Shown here piece after piece: positions 1-12,808 of a stretch of 64,000 nucleotides of DNA (the stretch's first letter is position 1; every line of letters begins with the position of its first letter). Under the pieces are notes generated by a model. It was not told where the DNA came from and searched no databases. It worked only from the letters and a program-made list of their open reading frames with translations. This DNA comes from Cruorifilaria tuberocauda (Eukaryota; Nematoda; Chromadorea; Rhabditida; Onchocercidae): positions 124,001 to 188,000 of the forward strand of contig JABVXU010000009.1 of NCBI GenBank assembly GCA_013365365.1. The letters are read 5' to 3'. Made by a program: the position numbers and the translations under genes.

Positions 1-3000
1 ATATGAAGTTTTTGGTTCTTGTTCTGTTATCGATTCACTGAATAAAATTCAAAACTACATTTAATTTTACGTATGTCAATTAAAAAGCAGACTTTTTTGC
101 TACAGATTTGTATGAGAATGCATATTGATTATAAAAAAGTTATCGGCTGCACACATAACATTTCAAAATTAAAAAAAAAAACAGTTGTTCACGTATGGAA
201 ATCGAATTTTAGCTTAACAGAACATCACACCTGAAATCTAAATGTGAACGTTTCTAAATGATAGCGAGATTATTTTTTTCGATCAAACCAAATGTGCAGC
301 ATAATGATAGGATATCAGTGATAACATAAGAAATTTGAGAGTTCAATAAGAAGATATACCAGTGATAACAACAATGAAGATTGCTCTGCAACATTATAAT
401 TGATATTAGTGAACTAATGATGATAATGTGTAGTTTAATGATTATGAAGTATTTTGTGAGATTAATTTTTAGTCAAACGTTTACTCCTAATTAATATTAT
501 CAAAACCATTTAAATTCATCCGAAGGCTACAGAGAAAATTTTCCCATGAAAAGAGCTTTTTAAATTGAAGAAAAGCGATTTCACAATGGAAATTTCTTTA
601 CGCCGACTTATAGCTCTTATATTATTTTCAAATCGTTACATTTGAAGAATTCTCGAAAAAATGAAATGCTATTACATTCTGCATGCACTATTATGCATTT
701 TGCTGCTTGTTTTGTCACCGAAGGATTTCGAGAAACTTGTTGAAATGAATAAAGTTTTGAAATGTAAACTTGTGAATATCCTTTAAATTAATTAATAATT
801 CGGAAATGCACTATAGCTGGATAATTTTTCATCTAATAAAGCGATAGCAAAATTGAATAGAAAATTATTTTTGAATCAATTAATAATTTGAGGCCGTTTA
901 AATTCATTATTGTCATACAATTTTTTCATGGAAAAAGGAACAAAGAAGAGGAGGATAGTAACTATTATTCGAAAACTTTACACATCAGTTTGTTTTCTTT
1001 TGTCACATTTAGAAAGAGTATATGAAACATTAGATTAGCAAAAAGAGAAAGCGTAAGATAAAATAAGCTAAAGGAGAGAAGAGGAGAATTATTAATTCTT
1101 TCACAGAATTCAACTTCCTTATTTTTCAATTCAGTTCTTACTCAAAATTATGCAATGAGTAGAATTAGAAAAAGAGCAATATTCAAACAATAAAAAGAAT
1201 TACTGTTCAAATAATGAAAGGAATTACTGAAAGACATCAACAATATCTAAAATCACAATATCTTTCTCTTCTGCTGTTGGGAAGTATGCTTTCCATCAAA
1301 ATTATCAGATATTATTTACTATGCCATACTTCTTGGTTTATTACAGTCTGCTATTTTCTCTATCAATATTTATTTCCATTTAAACATTCTAATTTAGAAT
1401 TTACAGCATATTTTCTATAATTTGATTTTCTGATTGAAATAAAATTATTGGGAAGTTGTATAGTAAGCTATGTAAATACATTTTGAAAAGTTCATATATT
1501 AGGATTACGAATTGTAATCATGAAAGATGGAGTGAATTTATATAAAATGTATAAATACCAGATTATCTAAACCGATTGAAATCATAGATGACATTTTCAT
1601 AAGTTAGAAAGTTGACCTGATTCATTTAATTTTTTTACATTTACTTTTTTCATAAAAGATTAAATTTATGTCGTAGGTAGAAACCAATGATAAATTGTTA
1701 GCATCGTTCTGTAATTGCTCTGATGAAGCTATATATTTCATTAATTTTAAATATCCATTTCAAGGATTTTTCCTTTATTCCTTTTCACTTCTTCCTAGGC
1801 TTTTTCTGACTTTAATTATACTCACATTCAATCACTACTAAATCCTACGCTTATTTATGCTATGACAAATAATTTAGCTACATTTCTAACTTATATGGCA
1901 GAATTCAAACTTGATATTACCAAAGTCGTACTTTGATCACTGTAGCAGTGAATAACGTTAATTAACTTTTCATTTGAATGATTCAGTAGATTTTCGTGCA
2001 ATATGTTTAAAATTTCTCTTTCTGTTGTGGAAATGAAATTGATTGACTGATAAATAAGACGAACAAAATGTTGCTTAACAATTAAATTTATTAAATATTC
2101 CACTTGTTAAAAATAACTGTAAACACTCTAAACACTTTACTCTCCATGGAATAAGTTTTTAGTTAGCAGTTACATTTGATCTATTGTTTTAAATACATTA
2201 TTAATTTAAAAATCTTATCATAAACAAATTTTACAGACATACAATTTGATTTGATTGAGTTATAAATGCAAGATCATTGAATAAAAAAGGAAAAAATTTT
2301 CCTACATGTTTATCTTTGTGAATACTTCTGAATTAACAAACTAGTAATGTCATCTGTACATATTCGCATCTGTGAATTTTTCGGAAAAATAATCTATCCG
2401 ATAGTCCATTTTGTCATAAGCTTAATTCTTAAGTACATTACTTAAACTTGCTAAATCTTAAATCTTAGTAATTCTATCCAATTTGAAAACAGCTAAGCGA
2501 ATTTTCTCTCTATGGTTTTTTTTTCTCGACTGATATACCACTTCATTGACCAAGAATCAATGAAATCACTAATATTATATACTATTTGAATTTGTGTACT
2601 TTGAGTTCATTATCAGAATATCTATGCGAAGTGCAAGGAGCTGTGTATTCATAAAATCAACTATTGCTAAAAATTTATAATGCAAATATCTATCCCATAA
2701 AATGAAAGTACAGATCCTTCCTTTTCATTTTGTTTTAACTTATCGTTGTTATTGATAATTACTGTTCTTTTCATATTCTTCCACTAAAAAATATCATTAT
2801 ATAAAGAAAAGCCTAGTAACTTCTTTTTGAGTAATTTCTTTTTGACGTCATTTTCGAGAACAAAATTTCTAGCCCTTTTGCTAATAATTTGCCATTATCA
2901 CCATCATTTTCATCATTGCTGTAACTACTATTATCATTGATTATCATTGCTAACATTATTAACACAGTAAAATGGCAAACTTTAAATTGGCAATAAAATT

Positions 3001-4060
3001 AAAATTATTTGATAGCATTTTAAGAATGAAGCAAACTTTCGAGCATAGTATTAGCAGAAAAAGTTCGAGCAAATTATTAATTGTCTCTTTCAATAATTTA
3101 CAACAAATGACTGAAAAAATTCAACAGCAAATTGATAAAGCATTGGGAATCTTTGAATGCTTTAATAATTTCACAATCCCTAAACATTTTCAATACATTT
3201 TCTCCCGCTTTTAACGCTATCATCACTTAAGTAAATATTACTTTAAAACTTAAATTTGAAAAGAAAAAATCTTAGACAGAGCTTATGCCTGAATATAGTA
3301 TATTGTAATGCTTATCACTTGGATATCTATAATTGAAAATAATTAGAAATAGCTCCAAATTTGATGTTATATGTAGATTTCAGAAATTCAAGGCATCTTT
3401 TCCGAAAAAGACAAGAAAAAACTATTATTATGAATCTTCTCCCGCCGCTTTGATTCCACTGAAGTTTGATTGTTTTTTTTAAACTTTTGGAGTTTTTGAA
3501 AAAATTAATTAATTCATTCTCTCTTTCAATGAGTTTATTGGTGCAAAGAAGAGAGAAAGAGAAAGGGATTTCTGAAATATACCAAAGGAAAACCAAGATA
3601 AATATTTCACTATTCTCGTTCGGAATCGTATTTTACTAGGTTTAAGGTTGTGCAAATGAATATTCAGGGAGAGAGAGAGAGAGAGAAAGATAGAGATATA
3701 GAGTGACAGGGCAGAATGAAAAGGAAGAGGCCAATCTTGCAGCTTAGTTATTTTCTCTTTTTACACCTAATTTTAGTTAGGAAAATTTCTACACGACATC
3801 GGGCTTGTCAAATGCGAGGAACTTCACTTTCCACTGAAGCATAATTTGTCATAAGTATTAAATTGAAGTGTAATTGTTCTCGAAATGAGGTGAAATGAGT
3901 TCATTCCTTGTCAAACCTCAAATAGAAGGCAATGAAAGTAACGAGCTGTGGGAAAAAACGATTATTTCATGCATTGCTAATTTTCTATACGATGCTGAAA
4001 AGTATTTAAAAGAAAAGAAAAAATTTGCTATGTAATATCAATAGCATTTTTATGTTTCAG
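1..4060. other. Intergenic or far-upstream region, no supported gene
   Basis: About 4 kb of AT-rich sequence. I see no exon with both good splice sites and recognisable protein in either strand. An 80-codon open frame at 2972-3214 on the plus strand has no splice context or family resemblance and is within what this base composition can give by chance. A short GA run lies at 3668-3688. The 3' part must contain the promoter of the globin gene that begins at about 4063. Confidence 0.5.
3668..3688. repeat. (GA)n microsatellite
   Basis: An uninterrupted run of about nine GA dinucleotides followed by degenerate GAAAGATAGAGATA sequence. It is a simple repeat with no coding role visible. Confidence 0.8.
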
Positions 4061-4062
4061 CT
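4047..4062 (+). other. Candidate spliced-leader trans-splice acceptor of the globin gene
   Basis: The sequence TTTTTATGTTTCAG ends at 4060 and is followed two bases later by an ATG that opens a 10-codon exon. A TTTCAG acceptor this close to an initiator codon is the usual arrangement for SL1 trans-splicing in nematodes. No upstream donor is needed to explain it. This is inferred from position only. Confidence 0.4.
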
Positions 4063-7000
4063 ATGAAAACAAGCTTATATCCCTTTTCACTTGTGATATT
4101 AAAAGATAGCAATACTGATTTATTTCTTAAAAGCGATGAATTGATTAGTATTTGAAATGAATAAAACATTTATTTGATTTGGAATTTGATTGGTTTGCAT
4201 TTTTGCAACAGAATTATCGTCTTTTCCTAGTGTTGTTGATGAAGTGTATCATATCATCTGTCAACTACAGCTATTCTACTTTATCCTAATAATTCGCATT
4301 CTTTGGATTTTCACTTTCAGCTTATCCATTACTTTTTTGTCGAAAGAAAAGAAAAATCTTCACTGAATTTACTTTCGTACATCGAAAAAGCTGTTTGGGA
4401 TAGGTTGATGAGCTATGCTAGTTAGAATTTCTAATATCTTTCTAATTTTTTTCTATGTTTGCTTTCAATCGTCTATCGTTGCTTATAAATAAATATTATT
4501 CTATTTTTTTCGAAAAAAAAAAACAAATCTCCATAAAGAAACTCAGATCTGTTATAAAAATCATAATTAGTAAACGGAAAAATTGCGAAAATTCCTCGAA
4601 TTTAAATTTCAAATTAAGTTTAAGATCTATTCCAACTAAGTCATCTGACATAATCTCACCGTTTTAAACAGAATAGAAAAGGAAACAAGTTACAGTCAAA
4701 ATTTGTTTCCGGGAGTGTGGTAGGCACGTTTTCATTCTTTTCTGTTCTTAGAATACATTTTCAGAATGCATAAAATAAAATTTCCATTCATAGCGAACGA
4801 AATGAAATTCTAAGTTATTTGAACATTCCAAATATTTTAAGTTGCGGTAATCACATACTATGCATTAAAATTGTAATACTGACAAAAAAGAATTTTACAC
4901 AAACAGCATGGTCGGAAAAATAAATCGGGTAAGATCTATTAGAATTTCTTGGAAATATCAAGTCTTACTATCCACTAAGAAATTTTAGCTCAATGTTTCA
5001 TTTCATTAGAAGCATAAAAAAATATTTATTAATACGACAAAATATAATTGATGAGAAAATTAGTTATACACAAAGCCTTATTTATTTACGATAGAACCTT
5101 ATTATAATTCAAATACATCTGAATTAGCTGGGGTTGTTGCTTAGAAACGATATTTTTGCAGAATTTGTTTGCAAGTCGAAAATCAACTGATGATGAATCA
5201 TTGAGGTAAAATCATTTCTTCTTTTTTTTATATCACAACTTTAACTTTTAATTATTATTTCAAAAAAATTGGACTATCAAGTATTTGCTGATAGTTCATC
5301 GAATGAGATAATATGATAGTCTGATTAGGAAAGTGGAAAATGGGCTAATTAAACTTACTACTAATAACCACACAGGTACGACTAAGAGATAGTGAATAAT
5401 GAATTCAAAATAACTTAAGCTGATTAAAATTACATTTCAAAAATAATGTGCTTTATAGAAATTTTAGACGACATGTGTCCATGTCATTTGATTCAAGCTA
5501 CCTACCAAATAGTCCCGCTCAAGATTCTTCGCATGAATTGCTAACAAAACCTCGATCGGTGATTACTTTACAGAAGGCATCGCAAGAAATGAATTCATTT
5601 AAGTCCGCCGACGTGCTTGATAATCGGAAGGTTTGTTCTATGCCTTTCCTTCTTCCTGATATTCTGAAGACATGTTCAATATCGTCATCATCGTATCACC
5701 ACTATCATCATTACTATAGTCATTCATTGTGGTCATCACTATCACAGTTTTAGTTCGTTTTATTTGATATTGTAGAAAAGCAAAGATCGTTCTTCAGCAG
5801 CAAATAGTTCATTGTTGCAAAACAAAGGAAACAACCAAAACAACAAGAAAGTAAGTTTCTTCAATCAAATATAAAAGTGTTCTTTTGTCTACAATAATGT
5901 AATGTAAATGGAGAGAAACGAATTCATTCATTTTAGTACAAGCGTTGATTTGATCAGGATGGATATAGTAGTTGGCTTAATGTCTGCTGGAAATTTCAGC
6001 GGTTTTGACGAAAAAGAGTTTTAAAAGGAGAAAAAAATGCAACCCTTAATGAAAACGAATTTTATTTTAGAGAGAAAATTGAAGTATGTGAAATTTGATT
6101 GAAATTTTAGATTTTTTAGAAAAAATTCGAGATATTAAACTAAAAATAATTCTGTTTAATATTTTTAACTTTGAACTTTAACTTTCCTCATAAAATCTAA
6201 CTGCTTTATTCTGGAATGAGGCAACTATCAGCTAGAAAAATTCGTTTATATAAAATTTATAAATTCGGAGTTGGTAAAATAATGAATTTTATACTCAATC
6301 ATATTTCAATATTTCTTCTTAATTTCCTCACAATAAATGCCAAATTTCTATTTGTCAAACCTAACCTAAGCAATTTTAAACGTCTCGTAAAACAGATCAT
6401 TCGACGGCCACATTCAAGTGATATCGTCAAATCACTACAAGCAGCTAGTAGTGGTGGCAATGGCAGAAAAAGTGATCGTATGACACCAACAATGCAACGT
6501 TCTTCAATTGTCTCAACTACTAAGTCACCGTCCATATCGCCTAATTCACAGGTAAACCATAAAATTATCTTTAATGATTTCGAAAATAACTATAAAAAAT
6601 TGACATGCTACAGTAGCATGTTTCCTTCAAAGCATTGAATATTTAAACAATGAATTATGCTTTATCAAATATCAATGAATCAATCACCTTATTCTTATGA
6701 GGGAAAGGAATGATAATAGTGATGAAAGGCTAAAAGGCTGAAACAAAACAAAAGAAAGAATTGGATTGGTCAATTTTTCAGCAGTCCTTGTTAACCAATT
6801 AGTCCTTCATTGAGAAGAGTAAACAGTCTACTTTGGCTCTAAGGGAAATTCATTCAGACATGTTACATTTAAAATTTCAAAACATTCGAATTTAGGCTTC
6901 AGGTCAACAAATTTGATTCGAATTTAGAGATTAAATTTATAAATTTATAATTTAGCCCAATTAATAAACTATTTTTTCCAGTCAATTATTTTATTTTGTA

Positions 7001-8084
7001 TGGAAAATGCGCGATCAGATATAGCAGTAAGAATCGTCCAACGAATGGCACACAAACGCGATGATTTTGCGCAATTTTATGCAAATTTAAGCAATGAACA
7101 GTCTAATGAATTGGTTATGGGTTTAAAGAAATTTCTTAACGATATCGTACGAAATATTACTAATTCAGAAAAGGTACCACTTATTATTAGCATTGTCATT
7201 ATTAAGCTTAGATAAAATCAGAGTCACAAATACAGAAATAAAATGTGGGAATCGAGACAAAATAGAGACTCTCCAGATGAAAGTTTCAAAAATTTTCAGG
7301 ATAAGTTAGTCAATAATCAAGTCCATTTTTTCTTCTTCCATATCTTTCAGATCAAACAAATATCGAATAAATATGGCATTGAGCAGGCTCACAAGCGCAG
7401 TTTGGGTTTCAAAGCTGATTTCTTTTCTGTTTTAGCCGATGCGCTTACAACAGAATGTGTTTTTCTGGATGGTGCCGCTCATCAGGTGAATATTTTTTTG
7501 AATATTTCGTAAAATTAATTCACAAATGAGTAAGCAATATCTTCTATTTCAATAAATATATATCATATCATTTTACTAATAATAAAGAAAATAATTCTCA
7601 AAACCCCAGAATATTTATTGCAATTGTCATATTTCTCAGCCAACAGAAACAATCGAAGCTTGGGCAACGTTAGTTGAATTAATGTTTACAAATGTACGTG
7701 ATGGCTATTATATGGAGGTTTGCGTTAAGTTGACTTTTAAAATTTAAATTGAAAATGCAAATATGACAAAAAAGAGAAAGCCAATTCATAGCTAATTTCT
7801 TGTCACCATAAAAATCTTCAGAACAAAGGCGACAGACAAGAATGTTATTGATATGCTGCGATATTCGTCTTACGTTTTTCTTTAAAATCGATAACTTTAT
7901 TTTATAAGAAATTGTTACATGATTATTTGAAATATCAAATGCTTTTTTCCAGACTCGACAACTACGTCGCAATTGGCCCAATTTTCATAGCCAATCAAAT
8001 CTTAGTAGTCAGTCTGATCAAAGTTTCGACGGCGACTCAGCCCAATCGCTACCTTCACTAAATCATATGTTCACCACAGCATAA
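4063..8084 (+). CDS. Globin-domain protein with long N- and C-terminal extensions (nematode globin family)
   Basis: Haem-binding globin, likely an oxygen or redox sensor or carrier rather than a bulk oxygen store. I join nine exons: 4063-4092, 4321-4403, 5468-5630, 5776-5850, 6396-6551, 6982-7173, 7351-7485, 7640-7717 and 7953-8084 (TAA), giving 347 residues. All junctions keep phase, and every intron after 5630 is phase 0. Residues 1-165 are Ser/Asn/Lys-rich and probably disordered. The globin fold starts near residue 175. FAQFYANLS supplies the C helix and CD1 Phe (about 201), and GIEQAHKRSLGF matches the F-helix proximal His (about 247), as in neuroglobin GRKHRAVGV. The G helix (SVLADAL) and H helix (ETIEAWATLVELMF) follow, then a 45-residue Ser/Gln-rich tail. 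There is no His between CD1 and F8, so the usual distal E7 His is absent. The first two exons (4063-4403) rest on splice signals and phase alone. An alternative start is ATG 5481, 13 bases after an acceptor at 5467. Which nematode glb gene this corresponds to I cannot say. Confidence 0.72.
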
Positions 8085-9207
8085 AGTTTCTAAATTTATC
8101 TATTATATATTCATTTTTTCTATCTGCACGACAAAAATACTAATCACAATAATTATCATTAATTTCGGCAATCTATTCATCCATTCGTTCTATGTTATTT
8201 TAAATGGAAAACTGGTTGTCCAGTAGTTTTCATCATTCAGCAGGAAAACAAAGATTAACCATAAATGAAATTTCCAATTCGACTTTCTAACTTTTCACTT
8301 CAATCATTACTTATTTATTATTTTATTTAAGATTCAACAACGCTACACCATTGAATTCCATAACAAAACAGAATTGAACAAATAAATTTAACTTTGTTAT
8401 AAAGTGAATTATAATTATCGAGTTCACCGTTTCACTGCGTTAAAACATGTCATTTGATGAAACGCAATGATAAAGTTTCCTAAAATCGACTTCATCACTT
8501 TAAATGCAATGATATCTTAGTAAAACTTCAAAAAAGATTGCAATCCATGCAGAATTGTCGGTGAAAAAAGGTTTCTAAAAAATCAAAAAAAGCTAAATAA
8601 TACACTTCCTTGTAACTTAATTGTTCAAAATTTGAAACTAGAGAAAAAAGAAAGCAAAAAAGAAGCAAATATATCCTATTTTACATTATCAAAAGATTTC
8701 TAAATCTTCCAAAACCGAATTTTAATAAGAAAAAAAACTTAACTCAAGCTTGTTCGCTCCATCGTTCTATGTTATATTTATGCAATTATTGTGTTATATA
8801 AACCATAACATTTATGGAGAAAATTAATGAATTTAACCTAAAAATTTAAGCCAATGATACTTGAAAATCACAGGTTTTAATATTGCTAATTAGGTAATTA
8901 GGGAAATGCTTTCCTGAGTGTATACTTTTACATGATTAACAGTTGATTAGTTCATAGTCCTTTAATGCTTCATTTAACAATCAAACAACAATTCATTACA
9001 CATCAAAACTTTTGGCATTATCTATGTTATCAAAAGATCATTTATAGAAGTTACGAAGATCTAAATTAGATATATATTTCAGGAAGTGATGTTTTAATCA
9101 ATAATCAATTTTTGTAAACAATTACTATGGTAACGATATAGCGGTTTAGCACAAATTTCAAAATATGGTCATCGCTAAATCAATCTAAATAATCAGCAAT
9201 TTAAAAT
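8085..9207. other. 3' flank of the globin gene, no gene seen
   Basis: AT-rich sequence containing the globin 3' untranslated region. No open frame or RNA gene is supported. Confidence 0.5.
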
Positions 9208-9595
9208 AAAAAAGTAAAAAAAGTAAAAGTAAAAAAAGTAAGAGTAAAAAAAGTAAAAGTAAAAAAAGTAAAAGTAAAGAAAGTAAAAGCAAAAAAGGTA
9301 AAAGTAAAAAAGGTAAAAGTAAAAAAAGTAAAAGTAAAAAAAGTAAAAGTAAAAGTAAAAAAAGTAAAAGTAAAAAAAGTAAAAGTAAAAAAAGTAAAAG
9401 TAAAAAAAGTAAAAGTAAAAGAAGTAAAAGTAAAAAAAGTAAAAGTAAAAAAAGTAAAAGTAAAAAAAGTAAAAGTAAAAAAAGTAAAAGTAAAAAAAGT
9501 AAAAGTAAAAAAGTAAAAGTAAAAAAAGTAAAAGTAAAAAAAGTAAAAGTAAAAAAAGTAAAAGTAAAAAAAGTAAAAAAAGTGGTTAAAAAAAA
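9208..9595. repeat. AT-rich minisatellite, 15-base unit, about 25 copies
   Basis: The unit is AAAAAAAGTAAAAGT, repeated head to tail for about 385 bases. Variants occur (AAG for AAA, GGT or AGC for AGT, GAA for AAA), mostly in the first third, while later copies are nearly identical. One copy near 9342 has an extra AAAAGT and one near 9512 lacks an A. In the plus frame the unit would read Lys-Lys-Ser-Lys-Ser, but the frame opens with a stop at 9207, has no ATG and is broken by the single-base deletion, so it is not coding. Homogenised later copies suggest replication slippage or unequal exchange. Confidence 0.9.
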
Positions 9596-10323
9596 CTAAT
9601 TTAAAGATGAATTCCTCATTCTAATATTCAAAATTTTGGTAGATCATTCAGAGATTCAGGAGAATGTTGTACTAACGTTGGATTATGACACACACACTAA
9701 TCACTTCATTGGAGGCCAATTTCACATAAAGGAAACCAATTTGCCAATTGGAACAAATTGATAACTGAATTAAAACTTAAAAAGGAATATAAAATTGAAG
9801 ATGCGATGAAGTTTAAATGATTATGCAAAGATTCCCTGCTATTGCTTTCTACAGATATAAAAATTTTACAATTTAATTATATAATATATAAATTTGGAAG
9901 TTGAAAAGATGAAGACAATAACTTTACATACAAAAAACATTTTGGAGTATAAAAAGAGTTTCTAAAACGAGTAAATAAACACTTCATGACTTGAAACTTT
10001 AATTTAAAGCCTCTGATGATTCGTAGACTGAGAAACATGCTCTTCCGCTTCCATTCAATATAAGATTCGCAGACTTCGCTGTCAGATTCGCTGCTCACAC
10101 TGCCTGCCAATCCAACTTAAGAATAACTGCTAACGGAGTGACGAGTGACAGATAAAACCGCAACAGCAACAGTTAAATCCAGCATAAGCTATATCGCCCA
10201 AAACTTCATCAATCGAAATTCAAGAAAAATATTCATAAATTTGTGAAAAACCATCCGGAAAACTATAACTACTTCTTTCCACTTCCACATGATTATAAAT
10301 TCCAAATAATTAAACAAGTAGCA
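9596..10323. other. 3' flank of the phosphatase gene, with one exon-like stretch
   Basis: On the minus strand, 10102 down to 9877 is an open frame that begins with acidic, serine-rich sequence (SVSSESDSEVCESYIEW) after a possible acceptor (GGATTGGCAG). It looks more like protein than its surroundings. It lies about 220 bases downstream of the phosphatase stop and could be an alternative terminal exon of that gene or noise. I see no matching donor in the phosphatase last exon. Confidence 0.25.
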
Positions 10324-12808
10324 CTACTTTTTAATTTTGGAATCGTATTCTTTGAGAAATGATTCCGCTGCACGACGCACATCATCAGATAATGGCTCAC
10401 CGGAGCTCAAAGCATATTCGGTTAACACACGACTTAAATACAAATACTGAATTTCGGTTTGTATACACTGTGCCCGTTTCTTTCTGAGATCTTTTACAAG
10501 CTGAAAAGTTTCTACTTTTTAATTTCATCCATGCTAACATTTCGGAAATTCTCGAAATTTCCCAGACTTTTAAAATATTTTACCTGAACAATTGCAATTA
10601 ATCATATAAATATATGTATGAATTTTCAAAAGTTTCATAGTTAAATCCAATTTTTGAAGTATAAAAGCAAAAGCAAAAACAGCTTGCCATTGCCAGATTA
10701 ACTCTGCGGCCATCGTGGAACCGTCTGATGCCTAGTTCGATAGCTACAACGGTACCAGTTCTTCCGATCCCAGCAGAACAATGCACAACACAAGGTGCTC
10801 GAGTGCTTCTTACCAATGATAACAATTTCAAAGGGATCATCGCATTCTCATGACTTGGAATTCCACGATCAGGCCATCTGAACTGGCAATAAATAAATTT
10901 AAGCAAAATAATTCCAAAAATGTAATACCGCCTGCCACTGAGAAACCAGCAGATGTATCTTTTATTAAGTTGTTCACTTAGCCACTGCTAGTCCCATACC
11001 GAATCGGAATAATGACAGAAACTACTCACGTGCTCCATCGATATTGTTTCACCACTAGTGGGTCCTTATTGCTTACGGAAGGCGATTGTTTGAATTCATC
11101 TTTGAGCTCCACTTTGAAAAATATAACCTCGAAATCCGAATTTTCCTCACCAATTTTCTCAACATCTACTGTACTAAGTTCTAATTTGTCGCCATTTTCT
11201 GGCCAGTAAATCGCACATTTCGGTTTGCCATCTTCAGATGGTCTAAAAGAAATAAATTTCAAAAATTTAAAAATTATTTTCAGAATAAACTGATGAAGTT
11301 ATTTGGAGACATAAGGACAAGACAAGCAGTTAATGAACAGCAAAAGGAAAGCATAGCTTACAGTGTAATCTCAATTATACTGCAATAATCCTTTCTACCC
11401 ACCACCTCAGTGGTTCACTTAACAACACAGGCATTATAGCACATATTTCATTAATACTGCAAGTATCAAATAACAAACTTGCAAAGCATTAAAATTGTTT
11501 CAGCACGTTCCTGAAACACCATTCTCCAGAAATCGTCTCTAGTTGTCTGTAAAGGACCCTGAAACATTCCCGTTATGAATAATAAATTTTTTGATTATAC
11601 AATGAAGAAAACAGATTAGTAAAATGATAGCCTACTATTCTCATGAATTATACGCAAAATAAGTCCTTTAAGAAACGATATTAAGGTTTGAAATAAGAAA
11701 ACCTGAGTACAGATAAATTTGTTTTGGAATTCGGAAAACAGCACATAATTTGCATGAATATAGTCACCACTTGTGGCTGATCCAATTTTCAAAACTACTC
11801 GCGTTTCATCAACACATAGAACATCTACAATTATCTATTTCACACCATAAATTATATATTTTCATACAAAACTTTACAGAACCACAAAAAATTACACATA
11901 AAAATTTGCAAACAAGTCACTTTGAAAAAATGTTTGATAAAAATCAAAAGAATTCTTACAAATACAGTAACTTCTATAGAACTCGAGGCACGAAAAAAAA
12001 TCTTACCAGAGTAACGATTTTTAGCCATATTCATTACAAACGCTTTGTGAGAGCCAAGCGATGCATCTTCGATGTCAATTTTACGATATTCTGAAGCCAG
12101 GCCTGCCATACCCTTCTCGTTCATATCCTTGATAAAACGAGACATCGATTCCACGGGTGTCTGAACAAGATTGAACTACTTTACACTAACTCTATAAATA
12201 AGAAAAGAATTTTTTCATAAAAAATCAAGAAATATAAAAACAGGTAAAAAAAGTAACGATGTAAACAAGTTAGGTAAGGAAAAACGAAATGAAACAAAAA
12301 CAATTTTCTAAATCCCTCAGAATTTAGCACATTATTACCATGACGACTTCGTATTTTAAAAATGGAAATTAAAAAAAAGGAAGAAAAGCAGATCGAAAGT
12401 AGTACATTTTAAACAGATAAAAAGACAAATGAATATTAGGAAAAAAATCAGTATTTGTAATTCTAAATTCTCTCCTTAAAAATATATAAATTGAATTTCA
12501 ATTATTCAATGAAATTACGATTATCAGTTAAGCTCAGATAAAATTTTAGAAATGCTTTATCATCTCACAGTTGTAAGTACCGTCAAAGCTCGATGAGCTA
12601 TAATAACGAGTACAGATTGAGAAGTTTTTTCAAAAAAAAACGGAAAACAAATAAAAACCAAAACAAAAAATTGAAAATTAAATAAAATGTGGACCGTGAT
12701 AGGATCATTATCGACGACGGCGTTCGAAATAGCCTCGGAGGCCGTCGCTAAGGCTTCACGAACTCGGCTACCGAATCGTTGCACAATATTGGCCAGTGCT
12801 GATATCCT
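10324..12808 (-). CDS. Non-receptor-type protein tyrosine phosphatase, single catalytic domain (5' end open)
   Basis: Removes phosphate from phosphotyrosine. No signal peptide or membrane segment is visible in the exons found, so probably cytoplasmic. Seven exons in transcription order: 12808-12695, 12160-12007, 11824-11703, 11558-11479, 11242-11030, 10877-10688 and 10500-10324 (TAG), 349 codons before the stop. Motifs in order: pTyr loop KNRYSDVLC (about 84-92), HANYVLFSE, QGPLQTTRDDFWRMV, WPDRG (WPD loop, about 229-233, Asp general acid), VHCSAGIGRTGT (P loop, Cys about 261, Arg about 267), and QTEIQYLYL (Q loop). All residues needed for catalysis are present. The intron after 10688 has a GC donor (ATG|GCAAGC) that keeps phase and joins NLAM to LVKDLRKKR. 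The N-terminal 38 residues form a basic amphipathic helix without a Met, so at least one upstream exon is missing. Relation to the worm-expanded PTP families is inferred. Confidence 0.88.

Noticed and set aside
5631..5753. Extension of the globin exon past 5630
   Set aside because: Phase-matched splicing to 5776 keeps the hydrophilic protein going; the extension is low-complexity ATC/ACT sequence.
9210..9510. Lys/Ser repeat protein from the minisatellite
   Set aside because: Stop directly upstream, no start codon, and a one-base deletion shifts the frame.
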